Assembly (NCBI RefSeq): GCF_028372415.1
Contig: NC_092873.1
Span: 348,091,390 to 348,155,389, forward strand
DNA from: Notamacropus eugenii
Taxonomy: Eukaryota > Chordata > Mammalia > Diprotodontia > Macropodidae
Reading direction: 5' to 3'
Length of the DNA: 64,000 nt
Shown here one piece after another: positions 12,134 through 21,385 of the stretch; within the stretch, counting starts at the first letter, position 1, and the number at the start of each line of letters is the position of its first letter. A model generated the notes under the pieces. It saw only the letters and a list, made by a program, of their open reading frames with translations. It made no database searches and was not told the DNA's origin. A program made the position numbers and the translations under genes.

Positions 12134-12147
12134 TCCATCATCTCTTT

Positions 12148-12450
12148 GTCAGGACATAGCATACTTCATCATGGGCCCTCTGGAATCATGAGTAGTCATT
12201 GGCTTGATCAAAGTTTTTTATCAAAGTTCTACAACTCTGAAAGACAAAGTTCTTAAGTCTTTCAAGATTGTTCAATTTAACAGTTATTATAGTATAAACT
12301 GTTCAGACCTTGCTCATTTCACTCATTTCGTGCAAGTCTTCCCAGGTTTCTTTGAAGTCATCTTTTTCATCATTTCTTATGGCACAGCATGGCACAATTA
12401 TATTCACCTACTATACTTTGTCCATCCATTCTCCCAGTGCACTCAAATTA
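12148..12450 (-). repeat. Older L1 3' UTR fragment, right half of a split copy
   Basis: Continues the antisense L1 3' UTR broken by the HAL1 insertion ('gtagtcattggcttgatcaa', 'tcttcccaggtttctttgaa', 'catcatttcttatggcacag'). Confidence 0.6.
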
Positions 12451-13155
12451 AGGGGAGATGGGGAATACCAAAGCACCAAATGACTTTTCCACCTTTCTTG
12501 TGTGTTAATGATTTCCCTCTATCTCTGCTGTTGTTCTTCTAAAAGGAAGCAACAATTATGGACAGTTACCTACTTTTTCTTAAGCACCAGCTTATCCCCC
12601 TGAATCATTTTGTTTACTGGGCCTGCTATTCAGCCTAATCCTGAGCTTATATTCATTATAGCTCAGTACCCACTAAAGCCCACCTGACAGGTAAAAAGCA
12701 GAGACCACAGCTGCTGGTAAGACACACCCAACTTGGCTTCTCTGGTGCAGCTCTGAAAGAGGCAACTTCCAGCAACCACATATAGTCTCAGTTAGGCCAG
12801 AAGGACATGGAGCAAAGAGTGTGAATGGTATGATATGAGTCCCATCTCCTATATTCAATTCAGGTTTACTTCTTTCTTTAAAAAGGGCCCATTAGGCACC
12901 AGAAATTATACCATTTAGAGAGACACAATTGTCTTCAATGTATCATGAACTTCACAATGGAAAGAAACTCACTTATCCCTTAGTCCAAACCATGCTTGAA
13001 AAGAATCCCAAATGCAACACACCCAATGGCCAACCAGGGAAGGGTTTTAGTGCATTCATATGGTTTGGGTTAGAACCAGAACCACTTAAAGAGGGGACCC
13101 AGGCTTCCATCTCATCATTTCCCTCCTGGATACAGGTCTTCATATCCTTATGCCA
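12451..13155. other. Unassigned intergenic sequence
   Basis: About 700 bp. Short open frames at 12.67-12.86 kb and 12.93-13.17 kb have no recognisable product. I see no repeat family here. Confidence 0.4.
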
Positions 13156-13159
13156 GGGG

Positions 13160-13375
13160 TCAGAATTGTTTTGACCATCAGATTGTGACTTTCCTGAGGA
13201 CAGGGACTATGTTTTACCTTTTTTATATCCTCTGCATTTAGCCCCATGCCAGAAACATAGTGGGTGCTTAGCACATTTATTGATTAATAGATTTTGTTTT
13301 CATTTGTATCCCCAGCCCTTAAAATAGTGTCTGGCACATAGTAGGCTCCTAACAAATGTTTGTTGACTGACTAAC
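13160..13375 (+). repeat. Two L2 3' ends in tandem
   Basis: The L2 terminal motif occurs twice in the same orientation. First 'gaggacagggactatgtttt' ... 'catagtgggtgcttagcaca', then 'tatccccagcccttaaaata' ... 'cacatagtaggctcctaaca' with a 'ttgactgactaac' tail. Confidence 0.75.
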
Positions 13376-13419
13376 AGTATGTCAGTTGCCTATGATATCT
13401 AGGCAGAACAGCTGGAGAA

Positions 13420-13612
13420 GCTGAGGTATTGCCAAATTTAAGAGTCAGAAAGACCTGATATCAAATCCCAACTCAAGCAATTATGAGCTGTGTGACCCTA
13501 GGTGAGTCGATTAACATGTCTGAACCTCAGTTTTCTCATCTGTAAAATTATATTTGTTGGATTCAATGACCTCTAAGGTCCCTGTCCAGTTCTAAATCTA
13601 TGAAATCAGCTT
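13420..13612 (+). repeat. MIR/THER1-type SINE
   Basis: 'agagtcagaaagacctgata', 'gagctgtgtgaccctaggtg', 'cctcagttttctcatctgta' and the tail 'ccagttctaaatctatga' are typical of the therian CORE-SINE body. Confidence 0.7.
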
Positions 13613-13649
13613 TCTCATTTGTTAAAAAAAAATTCATGACCAGAGAAGA

Positions 13650-14175
13650 GTTAATCTTCCTTAGTTTTCATCATCCTAAAATACTCTGTTGCTCCTCTGC
13701 TCTGTGACCTATAGTGGTCACATGGGATCAAACCTAAACTCCCTAATCCAGCATGTAAGTCCTTCCCCCAGCTGACCATGATCCTTACTTCTCCAGTTTC
13801 ATTACTCTGCCTTCTAAAACAGGTGAGCCTCCTTACCACTATCTGGCCTTTTTTGTACAATATTCCCACTTTTTTCTGCCAATTCTTGTCTATAACTTCC
13901 CTCTAGACCGACCTCCTCCAAAAGATCTCCCCTGATTTATCCCCTGACCATTTGGCCATTCCCTTATTTCGTTTCTCCTCAATCCCTGTGTAGATAATTG
14001 CAACTGCATTCTCTCATACTCCCTTACATGCTCTTTGCTTAATGTATGTTAGTTTCTTCTCCTGAACTACATTGTCAGATACTTCAGGACTAAGATGATA
14101 TATCCTAGACTTCTTTATATCCCCAACAGCATTAACCATGGGGGAGAACTCAGTAAGCACATAGCAAACAACTAG
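13650..14175 (+). repeat. L2/L3-type LINE 3' portion
   Basis: Sequence of the C-terminal ORF and 3' UTR type ('ctaatccagcatgtaagtcc', 'tgaccatgatccttacttct', 'acttccctctagaccgacct', then 'tatatccccaacagcattaa'). It is too decayed for an open frame. Confidence 0.5.
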
Positions 14176-14239
14176 GAAAGGCTTTTTGTGATCATCAGCC
14201 TAAAATATCCTAGTAGAAATGTGTGCTAGGATATTTTCT

Positions 14240-14560
14240 TACCCTCATTAAAGGGGCCATGCCCTGACTACTTCTTAAAGAGGCCTATTCAATGAATGGG
14301 CATTACCTCACCCTAAGTGAGTACCTGCATAGACTTTGGCCTAAAGGGCCCAAAGTCTCCCAGTGCATCCTGGGTCATCTCCACTCATCCTGATGAATAT
14401 CTGGTCACTGGATTCAGATGTCTTTGGAGGAAAAGTGAGGCTGGTGACCTGCACAGTCCTCCTTCATTTAAAACAAAGTCAGGTGCAAGTCATGCCATCA
14501 TTTCTCTGATGTCATGGTCTTCTTTGGCAACGCAGGACAAACACAATCCTGTGAGTAGAC
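14240..14560 (+). repeat. SINE with an unusual 5' head and an RTE-like 3' tail, copy 1
   Basis: The 5' half ('ccatgccctgactacttctt', 'ttacctcaccctaagtgagt', 'cccagtgcatcctgggtca') is nearly identical to 14913-15225. The 3' half ('catcctgatgaatatctggt', 'aagtgaggctggtgacctgc', 'tgatgtcatggtcttctttg') is shared with the tRNA-headed SINE at 48970-49293. I think it belongs to the WSINE/WALLSI-like group of Australian marsupials, but the exact name is uncertain. Confidence 0.75.
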
Positions 14561-14689
14561 ACAGCTGGTTGAATGGGGACCCAGCTAGCTGAGTAACTCA
14601 GCTCCTCCTCTCCTGTCTGCCTCCCCCTCCCCTTCCTTCTTCTCTCCAAAGGGAGGTAAATTTGGATGGCCAAAAGATTCCCAGTTGAC

Positions 14690-14770
14690 TTGGGTTTTAC
14701 TGGCTCCTTTCCTTTCCCTTCTCTTCCTTTCCCTTCCTTTCCTTTACTTTCCTGTCTTTTCCTTTCCCAA
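14690..14770. repeat. Polypyrimidine (CCTTT)n tract
   Basis: Pyrimidine run built of ttcctttccc-type units between the two related SINE copies. Frames through it are artefacts. Confidence 0.75.
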
Positions 14771-14912
14771 AGCCTTAAACCTACAGCACTCTGAAGCTGG
14801 GACTCTAATGGGCCCCTGCCCAAGGGCTCTTCTGGAGCTTCCCAGCTTTAGAGTGATTATCAATAGTAACTGATGCTGTTTCCCTCCCAGCCTGATGTCT
14901 TTCTTTTTCTTG

Positions 14913-15225
14913 GCCTCATTAAAGAAGCTATGCCCTGGCTACTTCTTAAACAGTCCTATTCAATGAATGGGTGTTACCTCACCCTAAGTGAGTACCTGTA
15001 AAGACCTTGACCTAAAGGACCCAAGGTCTCCCAGTGCATTCTGGGTCATCATCATTCATCCTAATGAATATCTTGTCACTGGATTCAGATGTCTCTGGAG
15101 GAAAAATGAGGCTGGTGACCTGCACAGCCCTCCCGCCCTCAAAACAAAGTCAAGTGCAAGTCATGTCATCATTTCTTTGATGGCATGGTCTTCTTTGGAA
15201 ATGAAGGACAAACGCAAGTACAGAG
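14913..15225 (+). repeat. SINE with an unusual 5' head and an RTE-like 3' tail, copy 2
   Basis: Second copy of the 14240 element, about 670 bp downstream in the same orientation and with the same full structure. It ends in 'ttctttggaaatgaaggaca'. Because both copies retain the same 5' head, that head belongs to the family and is not flanking DNA. Confidence 0.75.
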
Positions 15226-15309
15226 GTAGGTAGGCAACCCTTTGACTGATTCAGCACTTGAGGACCTAGAGGGCCAGATGTGTCCTTGAGGCTGCAGGTT
15301 CCCCACCCC

Positions 15310-15430
15310 TATCCTAGTAGGAGTGGTAACTTTTTGAGGGCAGAGACTGTTTTGGCCTTTCTTAGTATCCTCAGTACTTAACACCATGCCTGACACATAG
15401 CAGATGTTTAATAGATACTTGTTTGATGAC
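15310..15430 (+). repeat. L2 3' end
   Basis: 'tttgagggcagagactgttt', 'agtatcctcagtacttaaca', 'cctgacacatagcagatgtt'. Confidence 0.75.
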
Positions 15431-15539
15431 ATAATAACAATAAACATTGATATAACCTCTTAAGATTTACAAAATTCTTAACATACATCAACTCATTTGA
15501 AATCCAAGAGGACTACTATTCATGTGATTCTATCAGATC

Positions 15540-15725
15540 CCAAGTCACAAGACTTCAGAACATCCGTACAGGACCTTAGACATCATCTAGTCCATAGCAC
15601 ACACCTGACTCATTTTACAGATGAGAAACTTGAGGTCAAGTGAGATTAAATGACTTGTCAAAGGTGCCACAAGTCTAATACCTAATCCAGGATTTGATGG
15701 CTGATCCCATGATTCCTGAATTCAT
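15540..15725 (-). repeat. MIR/THER1-type SINE, antisense
   Basis: 'ccttagacatcatctagtcc', 'cattttacagatgagaaact' and 'tccaggatttgatggctgat' are the complement of the SINE body. Confidence 0.65.
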
Positions 15726-16225
15726 CTTTTCTTCCCAGGACTGTGACCTTATATTTCTATTATTTTTCCAGCAAAGGGACCACCCAGTTCTCTGCAGAAT
15801 TCCAGAAGTAATCTGAAAGTTGAAACCAGTAACTAGTGAAGAGTGAAAGAAAATATTAGTGAGAGGGGCTTCCATAAGGGTGAGGATACATAGGAAAGGG
15901 AGCTTTTAAATTCTCATCAGTTCTTCCCTCCAAGGTATAAACAGCACATATGTCATAAGAATAAGCTGCCTGGAAAGTCAGGGAATGGAAAGCCAGGAAT
16001 TGATTTAACCCCCACTCTCCTGGAGAAGATGAGGACTATCTTCTGCTAAGATATGCTTTCGCTGCCTTTATGTGATGCAGAACTCCTACACACGCAAGTT
16101 TATTTAAGGCTGGTGAAAACACACCCACATTACATCAGGAGCCACCTGGATTAGGGAGAGAAGACTAGTCAGTTACAAATTTGGCAGTCTCTCCTACCTT
16201 TCCTGTAGTGACAATTCTTGCCCCT
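15726..16225. other. Unassigned intergenic sequence
   Basis: About 500 bp with no recognised repeat or coding exon. Confidence 0.4.
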
Positions 16226-16261
16226 ACACTCTCCAATCATAGAATCTAAAAATGGCAGCTG

Positions 16262-16455
16262 GGAATCTTAGTGCTAAGAGCATAAGAGCATGGAGTTAGG
16301 AAGACCTAAGTTCAAATTCTGCCTCAGACAATTACTAGCTACGTGACCTAAGGCCAGTCATTCCATGTCTTAGGGCTTCATCTATAAAATGAGAGGGTTG
16401 GAACTAATGACCTTTAAAGTCTCTTGCAACTCTAAACCTATGATCCTATGACTCT
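16262..16455 (+). repeat. MIR/THER1-type SINE
   Basis: 'gagcatggagttaggaagac', 'tcagacaattactagctacg', 'gcaactctaaacctatgatc'. Confidence 0.7.
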
Positions 16456-16484
16456 TAGAGGGAACTTTGGAGATTATCTGATGG

Positions 16485-16680
16485 CGCACACACACACACA
16501 GACACATACACACACACATACACACATATACCCAATTGACACTTTATAGAGGAAACCGAAGAACAAAGAAGGGGAATGACTTTCCCAACATTACCCAGAT
16601 CATTAGTGACAGAGATGAGACCAGAACTTGGATTTCCTGACTCTTGATCCAGTGTTTTTCCAACTATACTGGAGTGCTTT
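16485..16680 (-). repeat. (CA)n microsatellite followed by an antisense MIR fragment
   Basis: CA/TA dinucleotides at 16485-16532. Then 'gacactttatagaggaaacc', 'gtgacagagatgagaccaga' and 'ggatttcctgactcttgatc', the complement of a MIR body. Confidence 0.65.
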
Positions 16681-16739
16681 CATCTTTCAGCCAACCCAGT
16701 GACCTCATTCAAAAACAATTTTCTTGGTTTTGTTAGACT

Positions 16740-17755
16740 CATAAAGTTTGCATGTTATGAAGACATATGTGCATGTATATGGGTGTCATTGCACTCACAT
16801 GTGTCATAACAGTCCATGAGAATAAGTGCATGAGTACACATGTACATGTCTCTACATATGACAGTAGGCTTACATGTGTCATACTAAGCTATGGCAACGT
16901 AAACATGAATGCATGTGAATGTGTCTATATCAGCATGCTCATATGTGTCCTATTGAGCTACAGGGGAATATACACTGGAATAAGACTGAGTTCTATGCTG
17001 GATCCATCATTTTTTAATTGGATCAAGCAGTTTTTTAAGTTTATGGCAATGTCCATTCACACCAAAACATCTGTTCAGTTCAAACAGATGTTTAGGCATA
17101 TGGTGTTTTGTCTACATGAGGCCAAATATCCAGTTTGAACGGAGTTTTAGCTGAACTGTTAATAACTGATTTCTCCATAAATCAGAAGTCCCTGGTCTTC
17201 AGATCAGTTGAATTGTCAATCCAGCCCATTAAGAGAAGTTTGATGTGATCTTTCGCAGATAAACCAGTCTTCAATATTTTGGGTCATATGGACATTTCCA
17301 TCTAAACTGGAAAAACCCCAAAATGTATGAAAAATGCAAATTGCCCAGATTATGATATGCAAGTGGACAGGTAGCCTGATAAATGTAATTCACCCATATT
17401 AAAATACTAGATAGGTACTGAAGGGGGACAATGAACTAGATCCAGAAATGTGCAGAAGGAACAAACCAGTTTGGATCATATTTAGGGAACTGTAAAGTGC
17501 TTTCTATTATCTGCTATTGCAAAAGTCCATTTCTTTAATATCAGTTTTCTCCTGGTGAGATTCCATAGTCACAAGTCATAAGGCACCATTATTATATAGG
17601 AATCAAAATTTCAAATAACCCAAAAGACAATGGAAAGACAAGTAATAAGCATAAGCAGATTGCAACATAAGACCAGGGGTAATTTATGTGGGAGAGGTAG
17701 CCTAAAAGACATCAAAAAGGATATGTATGCCAAAAAAAGGAGGTAGGCTCATCTG
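16740..17755. other. About 1 kb of non-repetitive sequence, function unknown
   Basis: Apart from ACATG-rich text at 16755-16940, I recognise no repeat from 16.95 to 17.75 kb. The base composition is even and the text is complex ('aaacatctgttcagttcaaa', 'cgcagataaaccagtcttca'). There is no open frame of note. It is one of the longest repeat-poor stretches between genes in the window, so conserved noncoding DNA is possible but unproven. Confidence 0.35.
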
Positions 17756-17761
17756 GGTCAG

Positions 17762-18005
17762 CTATGTGGCGCAGTGGGTAGAGCACTAGGTCTGGAGTCA
17801 AGACTAAGTTCAAATCTGGCATTAGGCACTTACCAACTGTATGAGCCTGGATAATTTACTTAAAATCTGCTTGCCTCAGTTAACTCAGTTGTAAAAGATA
17901 ATAATAGCACCTACCTCCCGGGAAGGTTGTGAGAATCAAATGAGATATTTGTACAGTACTTAGCAACGTGCTGGCTCATAATAGGTGCTATATAAATGTT
18001 GGCTG
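17762..18005 (+). repeat. CORE-SINE with MIR-like tail
   Basis: tRNA-like head ('atgtggcgcagtgggtagag'), 'aagttcaaatctggcattag', CORE ('taataatagcacctacctcc') and tail ('ggtgctatataaatgttggc'). Confidence 0.75.
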
Positions 18006-18431
18006 CTATTGTTATCACATGGCAAAAATGAGACAAAAGAAAAAGAGCCAAGGTGCTAAATTGGTACTCCCTGAGATAATGAAAGAATCAGAAGAAGGTC
18101 TCCAATACATTAAATGGATTTTCTAATGAGGAACAATTTACAACCTTATGAGTCTCTTCACCTGTAAAATGAAAGAAATTAGATTAAATAATGTTTAAAT
18201 TTCCTTCAGTCTCTAAAATCTAATTATCCCATCGTTTGTGGAAATGTCTGGACAAAAATGACATTGGAAGAAAAGATATGAAGGAGTTGCAATCATATCT
18301 CGTGTAGAGAAAGCTTGCACCAGTGTGATCATGGACCTACCCACCCTACCAAAAATCTTCTCCTGAGGCTGGGAGGGTAGGGGATGGCATCCACTGCTTC
18401 CTATACATTCCAGATAAAACATACACAGATG

Positions 18432-18607
18432 GAACTAGGTCATTTAGGGGAGAGAGCACTGACCATGAAGTTCGGAAGACCTGAGTTCAAGTCTGACCTT
18501 TGGCACTTACTAGCTATGTGACCTTGGGCAAGCCATTTAACCTCTATCTGCCTTAGCTGCCTCATCTGAAAAATGAAGATAATAATAGTACCTACCTCCC
18601 AAGGTTG
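18432..18607 (+). repeat. CORE-SINE, left part of a split copy
   Basis: Head and body ('agacctgagttcaagtctga', 'tagctatgtgaccttgggca', 'taataatagtacctacctcc') stop at 'caaggtt'. The missing tail resumes after the RTE insertion at 19180-19285 ('tatttgcaaggcattttgca', 'acactatataaatac'). Confidence 0.75.
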
Positions 18608-19179
18608 CTGTTCTTCCTCCTTCATTTTCAAAGAGGACCAATGACATCATGGACTGATGTCTTGACTTGCTCATGAATTATATTTAAGTGAGGCAGAGCT
18701 GCACAAAATCATCAGCCTCACTCTCTCTCCCAGAGTCATCAAAGTCCAGTGGCAAGATAAAAGTCAGGATGACTGGTGATGGCCTGGGATGCAGTGGATG
18801 ACCTTGGTTTCTTAGATGCCTGACTAAGCTCTCAGCACTCCACAGCATGTGCTTCAGCCACCTTCATGGTCACTAGAACAAATTGTTTTCATCTACCCAT
18901 TCTGACAGGGAAAGTCTTCACAGAATTGGGGTAGACATCCCCCTAAGTTACCAATGGATTTGACGCATGTCGGTTTTACCCTCAACCTGGTTTAGCCAGT
19001 CTGCCAAGACAATTTTATGGGAGTGTGGTCAATATACATGCTACAGCTTCTTGGAGCCACAGGTGAGAATTAGGTGACAAGTGGACACCAAAGGTGGATG
19101 GGCAGCCCTGAAAAGGATTCAACAAACCCTCTGATCAGAGGTGCTAGTGCTCTCTGAGAATCCCATATATTCCATACAC
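18608..19179 (-). mobile_element. RTE-type LINE 3' fragment, antisense, inserted in a SINE
   Basis: The left edge is the complement of an RTE-like 3' end ('cattttcaaagaggaccaat', 'gacatcatggactgatgtct'). The same text opens the larger copy at 33106. The right edge is a 5' truncation. Near-identical flanks (ctcccaaggtt at 18598-18608, ctcccgaggtt at 19180) bracket it and rejoin the SINE, which shows insertion by target-primed reverse transcription. The RTE family assignment is from memory. Confidence 0.65.
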
Positions 19180-19285
19180 TCCCGAGGTTATCGTGAAGAT
19201 AAAAGGATACAATATTTGCAAGGCATTTTGCAGATCTTAAAAACACTATATAAATACTATTTCTTATGATTGTACCTCTCACAAG

Positions 19286-19655
19286 TGTAGAATTTGGGAG
19301 GATGCAGTAGAGTTGTGATGATTAATGAATATCAGCTAAAAGCATGTGGGGGCCAGTTGGTCAGTCACTATTTTCATGACTTTTTAAGGCTGTGGTTCAC
19401 TTGCCAAATTGTTAAGATACAAAGTAGACAGTAAGGAGGAGAGTAAGAGTGAGGATATAGCCGTCCCTATATCCTCTCAAACACCTGTCCATTCATACAA
19501 ATTGTATACAGACACACACTTGCATACTATATATATGCATATGCATATACGCAAGCAGAACTAGCATGATTGCCATGGTTAATGTCTGCATTAAGGGAGA
19601 ACAATTGCTAAATTTGCTTGTTGTATTTCAGTTAACACTTCTATTTACAAAGCTT
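19286..19655. other. Unassigned intergenic sequence
   Basis: Includes a short (TA/CA)n run near 19510-19550 and nothing else I recognise. Confidence 0.4.
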
Positions 19656-19699
19656 ATTGTCCAAGTAACATCTTCTACTCTCACAACTTTTAGCACCAC

Positions 19700-19915
19700 T
19701 TCTTTCTCTTGTCAAAAATTGACAAGTTGAGAATTTAGCTTGGGAAGGGACTTTGAGGTTATCCGGTCCAACTATCCCCCCCTTCCCCCCATTTAATAGA
19801 TGAGGAAACAGATCCAGAGAGCTTAGATGGCCTGTCCAAGATAACACAAATAAAGTAACAGAATGGGTATTTAGATTTTTTTAATCCTAAATCCAGTGAA
19901 CTCCCATTACACAAC
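19700..19915 (-). repeat. MIR/THER1-type SINE, antisense
   Basis: 'gggactttgaggttatccgg', 'tttaatagatgaggaaacag', 'ccagagagcttagatggcct'. Confidence 0.65.
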
Positions 19916-20089
19916 ACTAATATGTCTCGACAAGGATGAGGAAATCTAACATGTAGAGACTACTTTCCTCCTTCCCACCCCCAGGGCATGTAAGCCACCC
20001 AAAAAAAGCATTTTGACACACTAGTTAGGGAATAGTGAATTTAGATTCATGATAAGGTGATTATTTCTATTCTCTAAGTTAATTAATTC

Positions 20090-21372
20090 ATCAAATAACA
20101 TTTATTTAGCACCTACTATGTGTCAGGCATTGTGCCAACTGCAGGGGTTACAAAAAGAGGTGAAAGATGATCCCTTCACTCTAGGAACTTATAATCTAAT
20201 GGGGATCAGAGATACAACATGCAAAACAAAAACAAAAGTTCCAGCCCTTAAGGAATTTATCATTGGAGGAAGAGGGAGTGGGGCAACAATATATACAAAT
20301 AAAGATATAAGCAAAGTAGATGCAAGGTGATGAGAAAGCAGTGGCAGTTAGGGGATGAAGAAGAGTCTTATGTAGAAGATAGCACTTGAGCTGAGCCTTG
20401 AAAGACATTAGGAATTTTGAGAAAGGGATGCTTTTCAGGTACGAGGGACAATCAGTGCAAAGGCATGGAGGTGGGAGACAAAGTACTGTATTTGAGGGAC
20501 AGCAAGAAGGCTACATTGGCTGTACTACACAGTGTAGAGGGCAATAATGTGCAATAATACCAGAAAAGTAGGTTGTGAAGAATTTAAAATGTAAGGTAAT
20601 AGGTAATAAGGAAACGGTGGAAATTATTGAGCAGATGAGTTATATGGTCACATTTGAATTTTAGGAAAATCTGACAACTGTGTGTAGAATGGACTGGAAG
20701 TAGATAGGCAAGATAAAGAAATCAATTAGAAGGCTACTGCAACAGCCCATGTGAAAGGTGTGAGGACCTGAACTGAAGTGGTTACTGTGGGAACAGAGAA
20801 ACAGGACTGATGAAAGAAATAATGTGGAAGTGGAAATTACAAGATTTGACAACTCAGTGGAAATGTAGGGTAAGAGAAAAAGACATCAAAGGTGATACGG
20901 AGATTGCAAATCTGTGTGACTGGAAGGATAGTAGTGCCCTTGACAGAAATAGGAAGAGATGTGAGTCTGGGGAGAAAGATGAGTTCTGTTTTGTATGATT
21001 TGAGTTATGGACATTGGGTTTGAAATGTGTAGTAGGCAGCTGTTGATGTGGAATTGGAACTCAGTAGAGAGACTGGGGCAAGCAATAGAGACATGTATAA
21101 AAGCGCATCAGTATAAAGATGTTAATGAAATCCCTGACAGTTGATGAGGTTATATAGAGAAAGAAGAGAAAGGGTCCAAAACAGAGCTTTGAGGTACACC
21201 AAAGTTAGGGGTTGGGGTATGGATGATAAACTAGCAAGGGAAACTAAGAATGAGCATTAGCCAGAAGAATCAAGAAAGAACAGTTATGAAATCCAGAGGG
21301 AAAAAAGTATCCAGGAAAAGACAAAGTGGTCAACTGTCATATGCTACAGAAAGGCCAAGAAGGATGTGGATT
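20090..21372 (-). mobile_element. L2 LINE, antisense, left part of a split copy
   Basis: From the plus strand it starts with the complement of the L2 3' end ('tatttagcacctactatgtg', 'aggcattgtgccaactgcag') and proceeds inward through the complement of the reverse transcriptase region ('tgatgaggttatatagagaa', 'acagagctttgaggtacacc'). The HAL1 at 21386-24013 interrupts it. The L2 resumes at 24027 with 'ttggcaattaagagatcatt'. It is heavily decayed, with no long open frame. Confidence 0.75.
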
Positions 21373-21385
21373 AAGAAAAAGCAAC

